The notes beneath the pieces were generated by a model. The model was not told where the DNA came from, did no database searches, and worked only from the letters and a program-made list of their open reading frames with translations. From Diospyros lotus (Eukaryota > Streptophyta > Magnoliopsida > Ericales > Ebenaceae), in NCBI RefSeq assembly GCF_014633365.1, contig NC_068350.1, positions 27,147,119 through 27,211,118 on the forward strand: a stretch of 64,000 nucleotides of DNA. The letters are read 5' to 3'. A program made the position numbers and the translations under genes. How positions within the stretch are numbered: position 1 is the first letter of the stretch; the number at the start of each line of letters is the position of its first letter. Shown in pieces: positions 24,501 to 34,922 of the stretch.

Positions 24501-26629
24501 ATTTGAAAATTTGCTGATGGATGGTTTTGGCGATGTGCGCCGTAGCAAAGGGCATTGGTTTAACATTTGATATTGTGGGGGGTTTTTGTGTGATTGGTAT
24601 CTAGGTTCGACCGCGGAGGTGGTGATCCTAAAAGAGCTCGGAGTTCGGGCTGGCGTTCTCGCCTAGGCAGAGATGAGGTTTCGAGCCAGGTAAGGGATGG
24701 CCCCATGTGGAGATGGCCTTGCAAGTTGGTAAATATGTTTGATAATGTTTTTATGTAGCATTTGCATGTAGTGGTTATCACTTGCGTGATGTGAGATCTA
24801 GTGGACCTATGGCTATATGGAGGACTAGTGTTATGGGAGGGGTAGGTTGATGCCTCAAACATTGGTGGGTTGTGAGGATGAATGAGCCTAGCCTCATTTG
24901 CATGCATTTGACATACATAAACATGGTTATATTCATATTTACATGCATTGCACCCTTACTGAGTCTTTATGACTCATGAGGTTTTACCTTATGTTGTAGA
25001 TGATTCAAGTCCAGATGCAAGCAGGGATGGTGCCGGGAAGCTGTTGGGGTAATTAGCATTGTTCCTGAGATGTGTTGTTGTGTATTCTCCTGTATTTTCT
25101 TATATGTATTCATGTGGTTAAATGTAAGTGTTATTGAGCACTAGAGGCATCTAGCTGTTGTAATTATAACAGTGTGATAGATGATTGTGAGTCTGCGTGA
25201 TGTATATGTGGCTTTAGTGTTGAAGCCAAGTTCGGACTGAGTAAAGATCAACGAGGTATGTTCTCATAAATCCACAATACTCAGCAAAGTGTTTGTTATG
25301 CTAGCCTTGTGCCTAGTTCACCTTTGGCTTGCTAAGAGGCGCGTTAGAGAAATGTGAAGATCACTCGGGTTTCGGGTCCTGGTCTGTTGTGCTTTCTTGT
25401 TTGAGTTGGGACCGTTTCCTGAATGGAGCGAAGAGAAGGACGAAGCCTAGTTCCCACCTAGGGCGTTTCCTGTTGAAACATAGTCCAACCCTTCAGTTGT
25501 GATTCGTCGAGTGAGTAATCCAGTCGATTATTTACCGGTGACGCCCGTAAGTGGGAGCAGGTCATTACAGATTATGCCTATGGTTGGGGTTGGTTGTAGT
25601 TGTTGATGGGTGGTTTTGCGGTGTGGCTAAAATATGAGCCCTGGTTTAATGTATGATGTATGGTTGGAATTTATGTGGCATCTAGGTTCAATCGGGAAGG
25701 CGGTGATCTTAGAAGAGCTCGGAGTTTTGGTGGAGTTCGTGCTCACGGAAGATGAGGCTTTGAGCCAGGTAAGGGATGACCCCAATGGTGGTGGTCTTGC
25801 ATGCATTTGTAAATATTTTTCTTTATGAGTTGCATGTAATGGGTAATACTTGCATGATATGAGTTATAGTGTACCTATGGCCATATGGAGGACTAGTGTT
25901 GTGGGAAGGGTTGGTTGATGCCTTAACCTATGGAGGTTATAAGGGTATGGAATACTACCCATTTTGCATTGCATTTTTGTATTACATGCTTTCTCATGCT
26001 TCATTTACTTATGCATTGCACCCTTACTGAGTCTTTATGAGTTATAAGGTTTTACCTCGTGTTGTAGATGATGCATGTCCAAAGGGAAGCAGGGATGATG
26101 TCGGGAGGCTGATGTGGCAACTAGTGGTGTTGCCCGACTTGTATGTTATGCATTTATCATGTATATATATTCTTGTGTGTAAATGTATATGTTGTTGGGC
26201 ACTAAATGACATCCAGTTTATTGTAATCATCTAGTGTAATAAGAGATTGTGAGATTGCTTGATGTATATGACTTTAGTTGGTGGAGCCGAGTTTCAGATC
26301 ATGTAAGGATCGAAAATGTATGTTCCCGTAAATCCCTAGTACTCAGTGGATGTTTGATGCGATAGTTTTGTGCTTGGGTCACATTTGGCTTGCTGTGTGG
26401 CGAGCTGAAGAAAGGTGAAGATCACTCGGGGTTTCAGATCCCGTTTCACTGTGTTGTTGGTTTGGGGGATCGATTTCTCGGGTGGAGTGAAGGAAGGACG
26501 AAGCCTAGTGTCCACCTGTGGTGTTTCTTATTAAAACATAGTTCAGCCCTCCAGTTATTGATTTAACGAGTGAGTAATCCGATCGATTATTCACCGATGA
26601 CACCCGTAAGTGGGAACGGGGTCGTTACA
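21574..26629 (+). mobile_element. Solo LTR (LTR-C1), interrupted by LTR-C2
   Basis: Starts TATAATACCCTG (TG changed to TA) and ends GGGGTCGTTACA. Removing LTR-C2 and one target copy leaves 2478 bp. Flanks CTAAC (21569-21573) and CTAGT (26630-26634) agree at three of five bases, both differences being transitions, and the two flanks together rebuild a family-G sequence seen intact at 15910, which supports the boundaries. The 3' third contains CTTACTGAGTCTTTATGA, a block also found in other Tekay-like LTRs here. GC-rich frames inside (22109-22729) are LTR sequence, not genes. Confidence 0.82.
22997..25569 (+). mobile_element. Solo LTR (LTR-C2), nested in LTR-C1
   Basis: Starts TGTAATACCTG, ends GGTCATTACA, 2573 bp, flanked by a perfect GATTA duplication (22992-22996 and 25570-25574). 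It is the same family as LTR-C1: both begin with ATTACATGG...GGAAA and share GAAGCAGTTCGATCGGGAAT and GAGCCAGGTAAGGGATG. A (TA)n tract with TATA-like sequence lies near 23576-23597. Frames of 73-209 codons in it (23530-24566) are low-complexity by-products. Confidence 0.92.
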
Positions 26630-26634
26630 CTAGT

Positions 26635-26805
26635 TACATTTAAAGAATGTATGTATGTACATGTACATATAGTTAATAGTTAGTTAATTAATAAAATAAA
26701 TATTTAAAAAATTTAAAAACCTATAAATTACTACAAAATTAAAAAAATGAAATACTCATCAAAGAAGATGATAGATTCAACCTTAATATATATATATATA
26801 TATAT
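26635..26805. repeat. Family G repeat, right flank of LTR-C1
   Basis: Contains TACATATAGTTAAT, ATAAATTACTACAAAATTA and AATGAAATACTCATC, continuing the copy that was split by LTR-C1, and ends in a (TA)n tract. Confidence 0.75.
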
Positions 26806-27207
26806 AGATATTTTGCTGCCCTAGTCCTTCTCGAATTTGAATTCTTCATTGTCTCCACCTTTATCTCTCATTTTAATTTGTACTCTTTGATTGTCGAGGA
26901 TTCATTCTCCTTAACTAAAATTAATTCTTTAATTATATTATAATATTAACTTATAATGTTAATTTTGAAATTAATATTATAAATTAACTTATAATATCCT
27001 TTTGTGTCAAATTCTTTGAATTAATTTCTTTTTTTTTTTGTTTCCTACAAAAAAAATTCAAATTATTTAAAATCCATAAAAACTGGCAATTAAGTAAAAA
27101 AAAAAAAAACATAAAGTTAAGATCAAAATTAGATAAAAAAAAGTGTATAAAAATAAGACCTATCAATAGCTATGGGTAGTCATGATAGTGCTTAAAAGTG
27201 AGAACTT
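26806..27207. other. AT-rich spacer without recognisable genes
   Basis: Poly-T and poly-A runs and no recognisable element ends. Confidence 0.45.
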
Positions 27208-27411
27208 TGTTAGATCTAATGGCACCTCACACCCAAAAGGGGGTGAATTGGGTATTTATAAATTTCAAAAATTTGTATAGATTTTTAAAATAAATATGAA
27301 AATAGTGAAATATAAATAAGAAAAAATCAATCAAAATATGCTAGAGACACAAGGAATTTAGAGTGGTTTGGCTTAACCCACCCTACTCTACTATTCTAAC
27401 TCTCCACTAGA
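27208..27411 (-). repeat. Copia-type LTR, right-hand (3') end, minus strand, split by the hAT element
   Basis: On the minus strand it ends ...CCCCTTTTGGGTGTGAGG... TTAGATCTAACA at 27208, the usual close of these LTRs. The block AGAGTGGTTTGGCTTAACC with CTACT spacers parallels 13480-13560. The LTR resumes after the hAT element at 51951 (CTACTAGAGATTTCAAAATC), in register with the copy at 13297-14450. Confidence 0.72.
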
Positions 27412-27492
27412 CAGTGGGGGAGTCAAGAAAGAATTTTAGTTCGAGCTAAAAAATAGATTTACTAAATTATTGAAATATTTACTTACAAATAT

Positions 27493-27757
27493 TGTAACGA
27501 TCGGGGTTCACATAACAACGTATTGTCCGGTTCAGATCGCAACCAGTCCCCTGTTTTATCGCTCTGGAATTTAATCCCAAAACGCGCATCACTATGTAGA
27601 ACACCCTCCGCACTTATATGCCTAGTTCCCCCACTTTGCATGGCCGATGTGGGATTTGCCTAAGGTGCTTACATGCACCCCCCTAGGGACTCAGCGTCCT
27701 CGCTGAGGTTTGCCCCATCACTGGCTCAGAGGCTCGGGGGTCAGCTTTGATACCACC
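27493..27757 (-). mobile_element. TRIM-E copy 3, 3' LTR, internal domain and PBS; 5' LTR lost
   Basis: The LTR is 181 bp (27493-27673) with TGTAA/TTACA ends on the minus strand. Then come a polypurine tract (27674-27685 complement), a short internal domain and a primer site complement GCTTTGATACCA at 27744-27755 (consensus TGGTATCAGAGC with one change). Sequence of the other LTR is cut after its first four bases at 27761, where Gypsy pol begins. Confidence 0.75.
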
Positions 27758-27761
27758 TGTA

Positions 27762-30291
27762 TCGATTATCACCAGCTGAATCAGGTAGCTATCAAGAATA
27801 AGTACCCTTTAGCTCGAGTGGATGATTTACTAGACTAACTGCGAGGAGCTAACGTATTCTCGAAGATTGATTTGAGATCAGGCTATCATCAAGTACGAGT
27901 TAGAGATGAAGACATTCAGAAGATAACTTTTCGGACTCGCTATGGTCACTATGAGTTTGTGGTGATACCTTTTGGTCTGACGAATGGTCCAGCCATTTTC
28001 ATGGATATGATGAATCGAGCCTTTTGTGAGTATTTAGATTGCTTTATTATTGTGTTTATTGATGATATTCTAGTATTGAGGAGGCTCAGGGAAGAACAGT
28101 TATATGCCAAGTTCAGCAAGTGGGAATTTTGGCTAGATTAGATTGGATTCTTGGGTCATATTGTGTCTGGAGACTGTATTTGAGTGGATCTCGAGAAGAC
28201 TAAGGCAGTTATGGATTGGCCGAGTTCGATGACGTTGACAGAGATTCGTAGTTTCTTAGGACTTGCTGGCTATTATAGAAGGTTTATTGAAGGTCTTTCC
28301 CATTTATCTTCCCTGATGACAAAGCTGACGAGGAAAGGAGTAAAGTTCGAGTGGAATGATGCATGTGAGCGATATTTCCAAGAGTTGAAGATGAGGTTGA
28401 CTACTGCACCAGTTTTGGCTATTCCAAAGAGTGGAGAAAAGTTTTCGGTATACAACGATACTTCTCATTCAGGTCTGGGATGTGTATTGATGCAAGAAGG
28501 GCGAGTTAATGCTTATACCTCGAGATAATTAAAAAGACACGAGATGAACTATCCCACTCATGACTTGGAGTTAGCAATAGTGGTATTTGTTTTAAAGATT
28601 TGGAGAAAGTGGAGATCTACACCGACCATAAGAGCTTGCAGTACTTATTATCGCATAAGGAGCTAAATATGAGGCAAAGGAGGTGGATCGAATTCTTTAA
28701 GGACTTCAACTGCAAGATCTTATACCATCCGAGTAAGGCAAACGTGGTAGCTGATGCATTGAGTAGATGAGGAGCTTCTATAGTAGCTTTGATGGCGCAG
28801 GAGTGGATATTGCTTGAGTAGTTAAGCGCTTTGTCTATTTCAGACTTGGAGGATCGAGCTATGGTGAGTTGTGCTTACATGAGAGTTCATCCCGAGTTGT
28901 TTGACAGGATTAGAGCCCAATAGTTGGAGGATGAGCACTTAACTCGAGTACTTGTAGACGTTGAGAGTCATACGTCCACGGGGTATTTTATTCAAGATGA
29001 TGGTATTCTTTTTTCTCGTGGCCGTGTTTGCGTTCTTACTAGTGAGGAGCTTAGGCGGGAGATTATGAGTGAGGTGTATAGGAGCCATTACACCATTCAT
29101 CTCAATGTATCCAAGATATACCAAGATTTGAAGAGACAGTTCTGGTGGAATGGGATGAAGAGAGATGTGGCCAAGTTTGTGGCCCAATGTTCTATTTGTC
29201 AACAGGTGAAGGCCGAGCATCAGAAACCTGCAGGGTTATTGCTACCATTATTGATCCCGGAGTGGAAATGGGATAGTGTGGCTATGAATTTTGTGATGGG
29301 ATTACCTAGGACGTTTAGAGGCTATGATGCTATATGGGTGAACGTGGATCGTTTAACCAAGTCAGCTCATTTCCTACCAACCAAGAATACGTATCCAATG
29401 AATAGGCTGGTTAGGCTTTACATCGAGGAGATAGTGAGGTTACATCGAGTCCCTTCTAGCATTATTTTAGATAGAGATCCTAGATTCACTTCGCACTTTT
29501 AGGGGGCTTTGCATGATGCTTTGAGTACTCGTTTGAGATTCAGTATGACATTTCATCCTCGGACAGATGGTCAGTCAGAGAGGACTATCAGGACTTTGGA
29601 GGACATGTTGAGAGCCTGTGTATTAGACTTCCATGGAAGTTGGGATAAGCACTTTCCATTCGAGTATTGGCAGGCCGCCCTATGAAGTTTTGTATGGCCG
29701 ACCGTGTCGTTCGCCTATTTGTTGGGAAGAGATCAGTGACCGAGTTTTGCTAGGGCTCGAGATTATGGATCAGACGACTGAGAAGATCAAGCTTATCAAA
29801 GCCAGAATGGAGACAACCCAAGATCGAAAAAAGAGTTATGCAGACAAGAGGTGACGTGATCTAGAATTCGAGGTTGGAGACCACGTTTGGTTGAGAATCA
29901 AGCCTATGAAGGGCGTGCGATGTTTTAGAGTGTCAGGAAAACTTAACCCACGTTTCATTGGGCCGTTTGAGATTCTGAGACGAGTTGGATCCTTAGCTTA
30001 CGAGCTAGCTTTACCACCTCAGTTGAATCATGTTCATAGTGTGTTTCATGTTTCGATGTTGAGAAAGTATGTGCCCGATCCACAACATATCATTGATTAT
30101 CAGACACTTGAGGTTAGAGAGGATGTGACCTATGAAGAGATGCCTATTAGTATTTTGGAGCGTAAGGAGAAGATCTTGAGGAATCGATCAATCCCTCTTG
30201 TTAAAGTGCAATGGTAGGGACACTCTTAGGATGAGACGACTTGGGAGCTAGAGGAAGAAATGCGATGCCATTATCCCTCATTGTTCAAGTA
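27762..30291 (+). pseudogene. Gypsy (Tekay/Del chromovirus) pol remnant: RT, RNase H, integrase, chromodomain
   Basis: Begins inside RT ([17 protein letters not shown]), passes the catalytic FIDDIL, then shows a gap where relatives have about 20 residues, and a stop near 28139. RNase H keeps [16 protein letters not shown] and VADALSR but has a deletion near 28605 that changes frame. The integrase zinc site H-H-C-C is present (CSICQQ). The first catalytic Asp is Asn (AMNF, relatives MDF); DRDPRF and QSERT are kept. The tail LERKEKILRNRSIPLVKVQW to about 30291 is the chromodomain type of Tekay/Del. There are frameshifts before 28924 and between 29502 and 29633, and many stops. It is a dead fragment without gag, protease or 5' RT. 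Confidence 0.92.
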
Positions 30292-30326
30292 AACCTGGTA
30301 CGAATTTGGAGGACCAAATTCTTTTT

Positions 30327-30337
30327 AAAGGGGGGAG
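30327..30337 (+). promoter_or_regulatory. Polypurine tract of the Gypsy fragment
   Basis: AAAGGGGGGAG sits 4 bp before the LTR start at 30342 and about 36 bp after the end of pol, as expected for plus-strand priming. Confidence 0.8.
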
Positions 30338-30341
30338 TAAT

Positions 30342-32935
30342 TGTAGTGACCCGTGAGAGAGCCTAAGAAATTTTAAGTAAATTAAATATTTTTGAGGATT
30401 TGAAAATTTGAGAATTTAAATTTTTGGGAATTAAGAGGATTTTCGGCCAAGGAAAATAATTTTTGAGTAATTTAAATTTTTTTAAAAAGGTAAAATATAA
30501 TTATTTGGAATTTAGGATTTTTATTAGAATAAAGATATTTGGGAGGAATTGAATTAATTGATTAAGGGCATATATGGAAGGAGGAGAGCAAAAGAATTAA
30601 GTGATTTAATTTAATCAAAAAACTAAGAGTTATTTTTGAGTTGGGACTTTGGACGTATAGGGTTTCAAGGCCTCTATATATAAATTGCATGGCTTGCAAT
30701 GTGGCTTCATGCCGTCGGAAAGATTGAAGGAGGCAGAGAGAGTTTTTGAGAAGAGAGAAAGGAGAGGAAAAACAAAGGCTCTACATATTGATTTTTGCAA
30801 ACAAAGAGTTTGGTTTTGCTTTGGCAAGCAAGTTCTCTCTTCCTTCTTTTCTTTTGTTCTCATTATGTGGATTTAAACCTCTTCAATCAATGATTTTCTT
30901 GAAGTTCTTCACACCAATAACCTTCCCATTGGCTCTTTGTTCAAGTTCCTCCATCTACATGCACATATATATATATATATTTGTATAACATTATCACAAC
31001 AAGACCCTATTGTTGATAAATTGAGAATTCAATCATTCTTTATTAGGATTTGTTCATCATAATTTTCCCTTCAAAATGGTGTAGCTTATATGATTGATGG
31101 ATATATATATATATATATTTGTATGTATGGAGTTGTTGAAATATATATATATACATTCTTGGATATATATATATATGTATATGAGTTGCAGAGAATAAAT
31201 TGCTTGAATTCGATTGCGTCTCTTTTGAAAAATTATCGTTGATTGATTGTGAATTCGTTCCCTTCAATGAGGTATAAGTCCTCTTAAATTATCTTTCTTA
31301 ATGGTGTAGATGGTGGTCTGATTTTGGAAGTAATATACATATGTATATAATTACAGAGGTTCTGCGTAAGATTTCTAATTATAAGCAGGAAGGACTGTAG
31401 CAAGATTACTGTAGCGCTGTGTACTGTAGTGAAGTTGCTATAGCGATATTACTGTAGCGGTATTGTAGCACCGAAAAAAAAATCATTTTTCATCCTAATA
31501 TGAGTTTAGTGCAAGTAAAAATCTCTTTAATTAAGTTCTAAATTAAATTTAAATTATTTTAAATAAATATTAATAAGATTTAAAGAAATCATATGCCTTA
31601 AAAATAATATTAAGCAAGTCTTATTCATCTAGCATATCCTTGAACTCATAAGGCTTGAGGTTTAATATTTATCTTTTGATTGAACTTCAATTAAAATAAT
31701 TACATTATTGAGATAATTTGGAAGTGAGAAGAGAAGGCACCAATTTAAAAGATTAATATTTAATTTCATGCCTCCATAGAAAACTTAAAGAGACAAATAT
31801 TGGACGCCTCAATATTTATCAAAAATATTCGAAGTCTTAAACCCTTATGATATGGAATAGGAGTTCATTGTTGTTTTTCAAGATACATAAGAGAGTTAAG
31901 TTAATCTCATAGGTTGAGGAGTAGTAACTAAATTGAGACAAGGGTAAGAAAATCTATGTTTACATAATCAATCCAAAGTATCAAGTCTCCAATACATTGA
32001 GAATTAAGACATATGCATTGCATAAGATTATTTGAGTTTATGTGCATTCATGTTGTATGAGTATAGAGCATGAGATTACTTGGAGCACTTCATATTGTGT
32101 GCTAGCACATATTTGAACATTTGGTATTTAAGGCAGCTTAGTCTGCGAAGGGATCCCATGAGCTCAGTTATTTTGAGATTACCCACGACCAGTAGCAAGG
32201 GGCGGCAACCCTAATAATACTATTGAGATGATAATTCTTTTCTGTTCGCTCCTAGATATGGAGTATGGGTGTTTGACCCTAGTGAGTATTTGTTTGTTGT
32301 TTATGGTTGCAGGTTCAACAATGGGTAGGTATGAGACTTCTTCTTTTATATATATGGGCCTTGGCCAGTTCTGCATACATACCTGCATGAGTGATGTTTA
32401 TTTATTCCACATCTATATGAGACCCTATGCAACAATATAAGATATTCCAATATATTAATTCCCTCAAATTGAGATCAATTATCCCTTAGTTTATGACCAG
32501 TTATCTCTGAGTTGTGAGATGAGTCAGTCTCGATGAGTTCGAATTTTCTTTGTCTTAGCGTTAAACTTTCTTTCATTACTTATTACTTGCTGAGTCTTGT
32601 GACTCACCTTGTACTCTTCACCATTCCAGGTCATAGCGAGGTAGCTCATGAGATGGGTCCTAGTAGTAGTAGTGGGGGACCCTAGCAGTGTGTACGTGGA
32701 GGCCACTCGATGCTTATAAGATTTTTGGGTCATGGTTGACTAGTTTAGAGATTGTCATATATTTTATTTTCAGCATTGAGGGATATTTTATTAAAGTTTA
32801 CATTTTGTTGGTTGAGTTTTGCTTGCCTTGAGATGTGGCATAGTTTAAATATTTTATTTCCAGTTTATGAGAACTAATTATTATTTTTGGTATGGGTTTT
32901 CTCTTATTAATTATCGTAGCACTTGGGGTGTTACA
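30342..32935 (+). repeat. LTR (LTR-D) of the Tekay-like Gypsy fragment
   Basis: Starts TGTAGTGACCC after the polypurine tract and ends CTTGGGGTGTTACA, 2594 bp. TATA box TCTATATATAA at 30674-30684. Near 31390-31475 the motif ACTGTAGC is repeated about seven times. A GCTGAGTCTTGTGACTCACC block near 32590 is shared with other Gypsy LTRs here. Bases 32936-32948 (TTGGTTGGTATCG) look like the start of a primer-binding site (TGGTATCAGAGC), which would follow a 5' rather than a 3' LTR. Confidence 0.85.
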
Positions 32936-32948
32936 TTGGTTGGTATCG

Positions 32949-33403
32949 TGTAGGCACCTTAGGCGAATTCCACATCGGCCATGCAAATGGGGGGAACTGG
33001 GCATATAAGTGCCGAGGGTGTTCTACATAGTGACGTGCATTTTGGGGTTAAATCCTAGAGTGATAAAATTGAGGATTGGTTGTGACCTGAACTGGACAAT
33101 ACATTGCTATGTGGACCCCGGCTGTTACATAATGGTATCAGAGCCGACCCCCGAGCCTCTGAGCATAGTGGTGGGGTAAACCTCAGCGAGGACATTGAGT
33201 CCCTAAGGGGGGGTGCGTGCAAGCACTTTATGTGAATCCCACATTGGCCATGCAAGGGGGGGGGGGGGAACTGGGCATATAAGTGCGGAGGGTGTTCTAC
33301 ATAGCAATGCGCGTTTTGGGATTAAATCCTAAAGCGATAAAATCAGGGATTGGTTGCGACCTGAACCGGAAAATACGTTGCTATGTGGACCCCGTCCATT
33401 GCA
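32949..33403 (+). mobile_element. TRIM-E copy 1 (small non-coding LTR element)
   Basis: Two LTRs of 181 bp (32949-33129) and 186 bp (33218-33403) surround an 88-bp internal domain with a primer site TGGTATCAGAGCC (33133-33145, matching initiator tRNA-Met) and a polypurine tract CTAAGGGGGGG (33203-33213). Each LTR has GGGCATATAAGTGC as TATA box. LTR 1 starts TGTAGGCACC and ends TGTTACA; LTR 2 ends TTGCA. There is no coding capacity. No target duplication flanks it alone, in keeping with its place in a mosaic. The long LTR 2 holds a G run of 11. Confidence 0.8.
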
Positions 33404-33435
33404 TGATGAGGACATCATGTGCTCAAGGGGGATGA
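33404..33435 (+). other. Orphan Cassandra internal-domain end with polypurine tract
   Basis: TGATGAGGACATCATGTG and CTCAAGGGGGATGA match the 3' end of the Cassandra internal domain at 33823-33854 and 49977-50010. It sits between TRIM-E LTR 2 and a Cassandra LTR, so it marks a second, mostly lost Cassandra unit. Confidence 0.7.
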
Positions 33436-33533
33436 TGTAATACCCCAAGAGCCCAGAGAAGGGTAGTATATATCGAGGATAAGTAAGGAAGGAAACAACA
33501 CCAACTGGATACCTTTTGGGCTGAATGTAGGCA

Positions 33534-33600
33534 AAGAACTCCCGGGTTAAGCGTGTTTGAGCTGAGAAAGCTCAAGGATGGGTGACCCTTGGGAAGTTCG
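33534..33600 (+). ncRNA. 5S-rRNA-like domain in Cassandra LTR 1
   Basis: The 5S box A region appears as GTTAAGCGTGTTTGAGC, the intermediate element as GGATGGGTGACC, and box C as TTGGGAAGTTC, in the right order and spacing. These are the internal pol III promoter boxes of 5S rRNA. Changes from the plant 5S consensus are few within the boxes and larger between them. It is not a 5S gene: the first 40 bases and the 3' end are missing. Confidence 0.85.
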
Positions 33601-33953
33601 CATAGGCCCATCAGGGTAAGTTGTTCTGGTCCTTCCTATCGCTCGATGAGGGATATTACAGGTGGTATCAGAGTCAACCCCCAAGCCTCTGAGCGCGGTG
33701 GTGGGCCAAACCTCAGCGAGGACATTGAGTCCCCAAGGGGGGTGTGTGTAGGAACTTTAGGCAAATCCCACATCAGCCATGCAAAGAGAGGAGAAGATCT
33801 GGGACCAATCGTAAGGTCGCATGATGAGGACGTCATGTGCTTAAAGGGGGAGAATGTAATACCCCAAGAGCCTAGAGAAGGGTAGTATATATCGAGGATA
33901 AGTAAGGAATGAAACAACACCAATTTGATACCTTTTGGGATGAATGTAGGCAT

Positions 33954-34020
33954 GGAACTCCCGGGTTAAGCGTGCTTGAGCTGAGGAAGCTCAAGGATGG
34001 GTGACTCCCTAGGAAGTTCG
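33954..34020 (+). ncRNA. 5S-rRNA-like domain in Cassandra LTR 2
   Basis: Same three boxes as in LTR 1, with GTTAAGCGTGCTTGAGC even closer to 5S and a slightly altered box C (CCCTAGGAAGTTC). Confidence 0.85.
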
Positions 34021-34080
34021 CGTAAGCCCATCAAGGTAAATTGTTCTGGTCCTTCCTATCACTCGATGCATGATGTTACA

Positions 34081-34186
34081 AATATACTAATTTATTAAAA
34101 AACAATTATCGTAAATTTTAACATACTTACCTAAATTATTTACTAACTAATATCACGAAACAATAGAAATTTAAATGAACAATAAA
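34081..34186 (-). other. hAT element sequence between two insertions
   Basis: AT-rich, non-coding. Together with 27412-27492 it forms the end of the hAT element beyond the transposase remnant. Confidence 0.55.
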
Positions 34187-34442
34187 TCTAACACTCCACT
34201 TTCTCAGACATGTTATAACTTAGGAAATTGACTAGTTTTTTTTTTAATATAACTCATCATGATATAATTTAAAAATTTTTCTACTACCTGCCTATCATTA
34301 GCTTATTTATACTCTATATATGTTAGGATAGGTATTCATCAAAAGCGGAAGCAAGAATCGAACCTCAACATACCTCGAAACCTAATAATATTATATGATC
34401 GTTTCAAACATAATCAATAATACAAGTTTATTCGTCATCAGA

Positions 34443-34545
34443 ACATAAGTCTTTCAACATAACTTGAAACATGACATAAGTTTTTCAACATAACTTGAAA
34501 CATAATATAAGTTTTTCAACATGACTTGAAAACATAAAATAAGAT
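34443..34545. repeat. Tandem repeat of about 30-bp units in the solo LTR
   Basis: Three or four units of ACATAAGTTTTTCAACATAA then CTTGAAAC. Confidence 0.85.
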
Positions 34546-34922
34546 GACTGATACATAATTGGATCCTCTTATAGAAACTAAATGCAGAAATACTTTATTT
34601 GCACTCGTAATGCCCTGAGTAGTTACATCTCATCCATTTTTTTGCTTTCCCTGCAAATCTCATTTGGAACATTTGAATGTTCTAGGGGGCAAGACCCACA
34701 TTAGATGCTAAATCATCTAAATAAAAGTACATCATTTAATGCACATGTATGAATGTAATGCACATATCATCATTTCTCTTATGTTTGGGTCGACTGCACC
34801 TTACTATTACCCACTATTTTTACAATCTCTTGCCAGATTGAGGTGTATGGGTGCATCATTGGCAAAGCAATGGCATCAATCTCTAATCCCAAACCCATGC
34901 AACGTATGACCGTGAATCTCAT

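Larger units (their letters stand above)
27493..34080. mobile_element. Mosaic insertion: TRIM-E, Gypsy pol, LTR and Cassandra between AATAT duplications
   Basis: The block starts TGTAACGATC and ends GATGTTACA and is flanked by perfect AATAT copies (27488-27492, 34081-34085) within hAT sequence. Inside, left to right, are a minus-strand TRIM-E 3' half, a plus-strand Gypsy pol lacking its 5' part, its LTR, a plus-strand TRIM-E and a plus-strand Cassandra. No single normal element has this order, so recombination followed insertion or a chimeric DNA was integrated. Confidence 0.7.
33436..34080 (+). mobile_element. Cassandra TRIM copy A
   Basis: LTR 1 is 33436-33660 (225 bp) and LTR 2 is 33855-34080 (226 bp), both TGTAATACCCC...TTACA. 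The internal domain is 194 bp with primer site TGGTATCAGAGTC (33663-33675) and polypurine tract TAAAGGGGGAGAA. Both LTRs hold a segment matching plant 5S rRNA (33534-33600 and 33954-34020). Cassandra elements are non-coding TRIMs defined by such LTRs and depend on proteins from other elements. The first half of the internal domain is TRIM-E sequence (GAGCGCGGTGGTGGG, CATCAGCCATGCAAAG), so this copy is a TRIM-E/Cassandra chimera. Confidence 0.9.

Noticed and set aside
23937..24566. 209-codon minus-strand frame
   Set aside because: Inside LTR-C2; Phe/Ser/Pro-rich by-product of AG-rich LTR sequence, with an equally open opposite frame.
31043..31267. Frames around (AT)n tracts in LTR-D
   Set aside because: LTR sequence with Ile/Tyr repeats from the microsatellite.
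33534..33600. A genuine 5S rRNA gene
   Set aside because: Only the promoter-bearing middle is present, inside 225-bp LTRs with primer site and polypurine tract; this is a Cassandra LTR.
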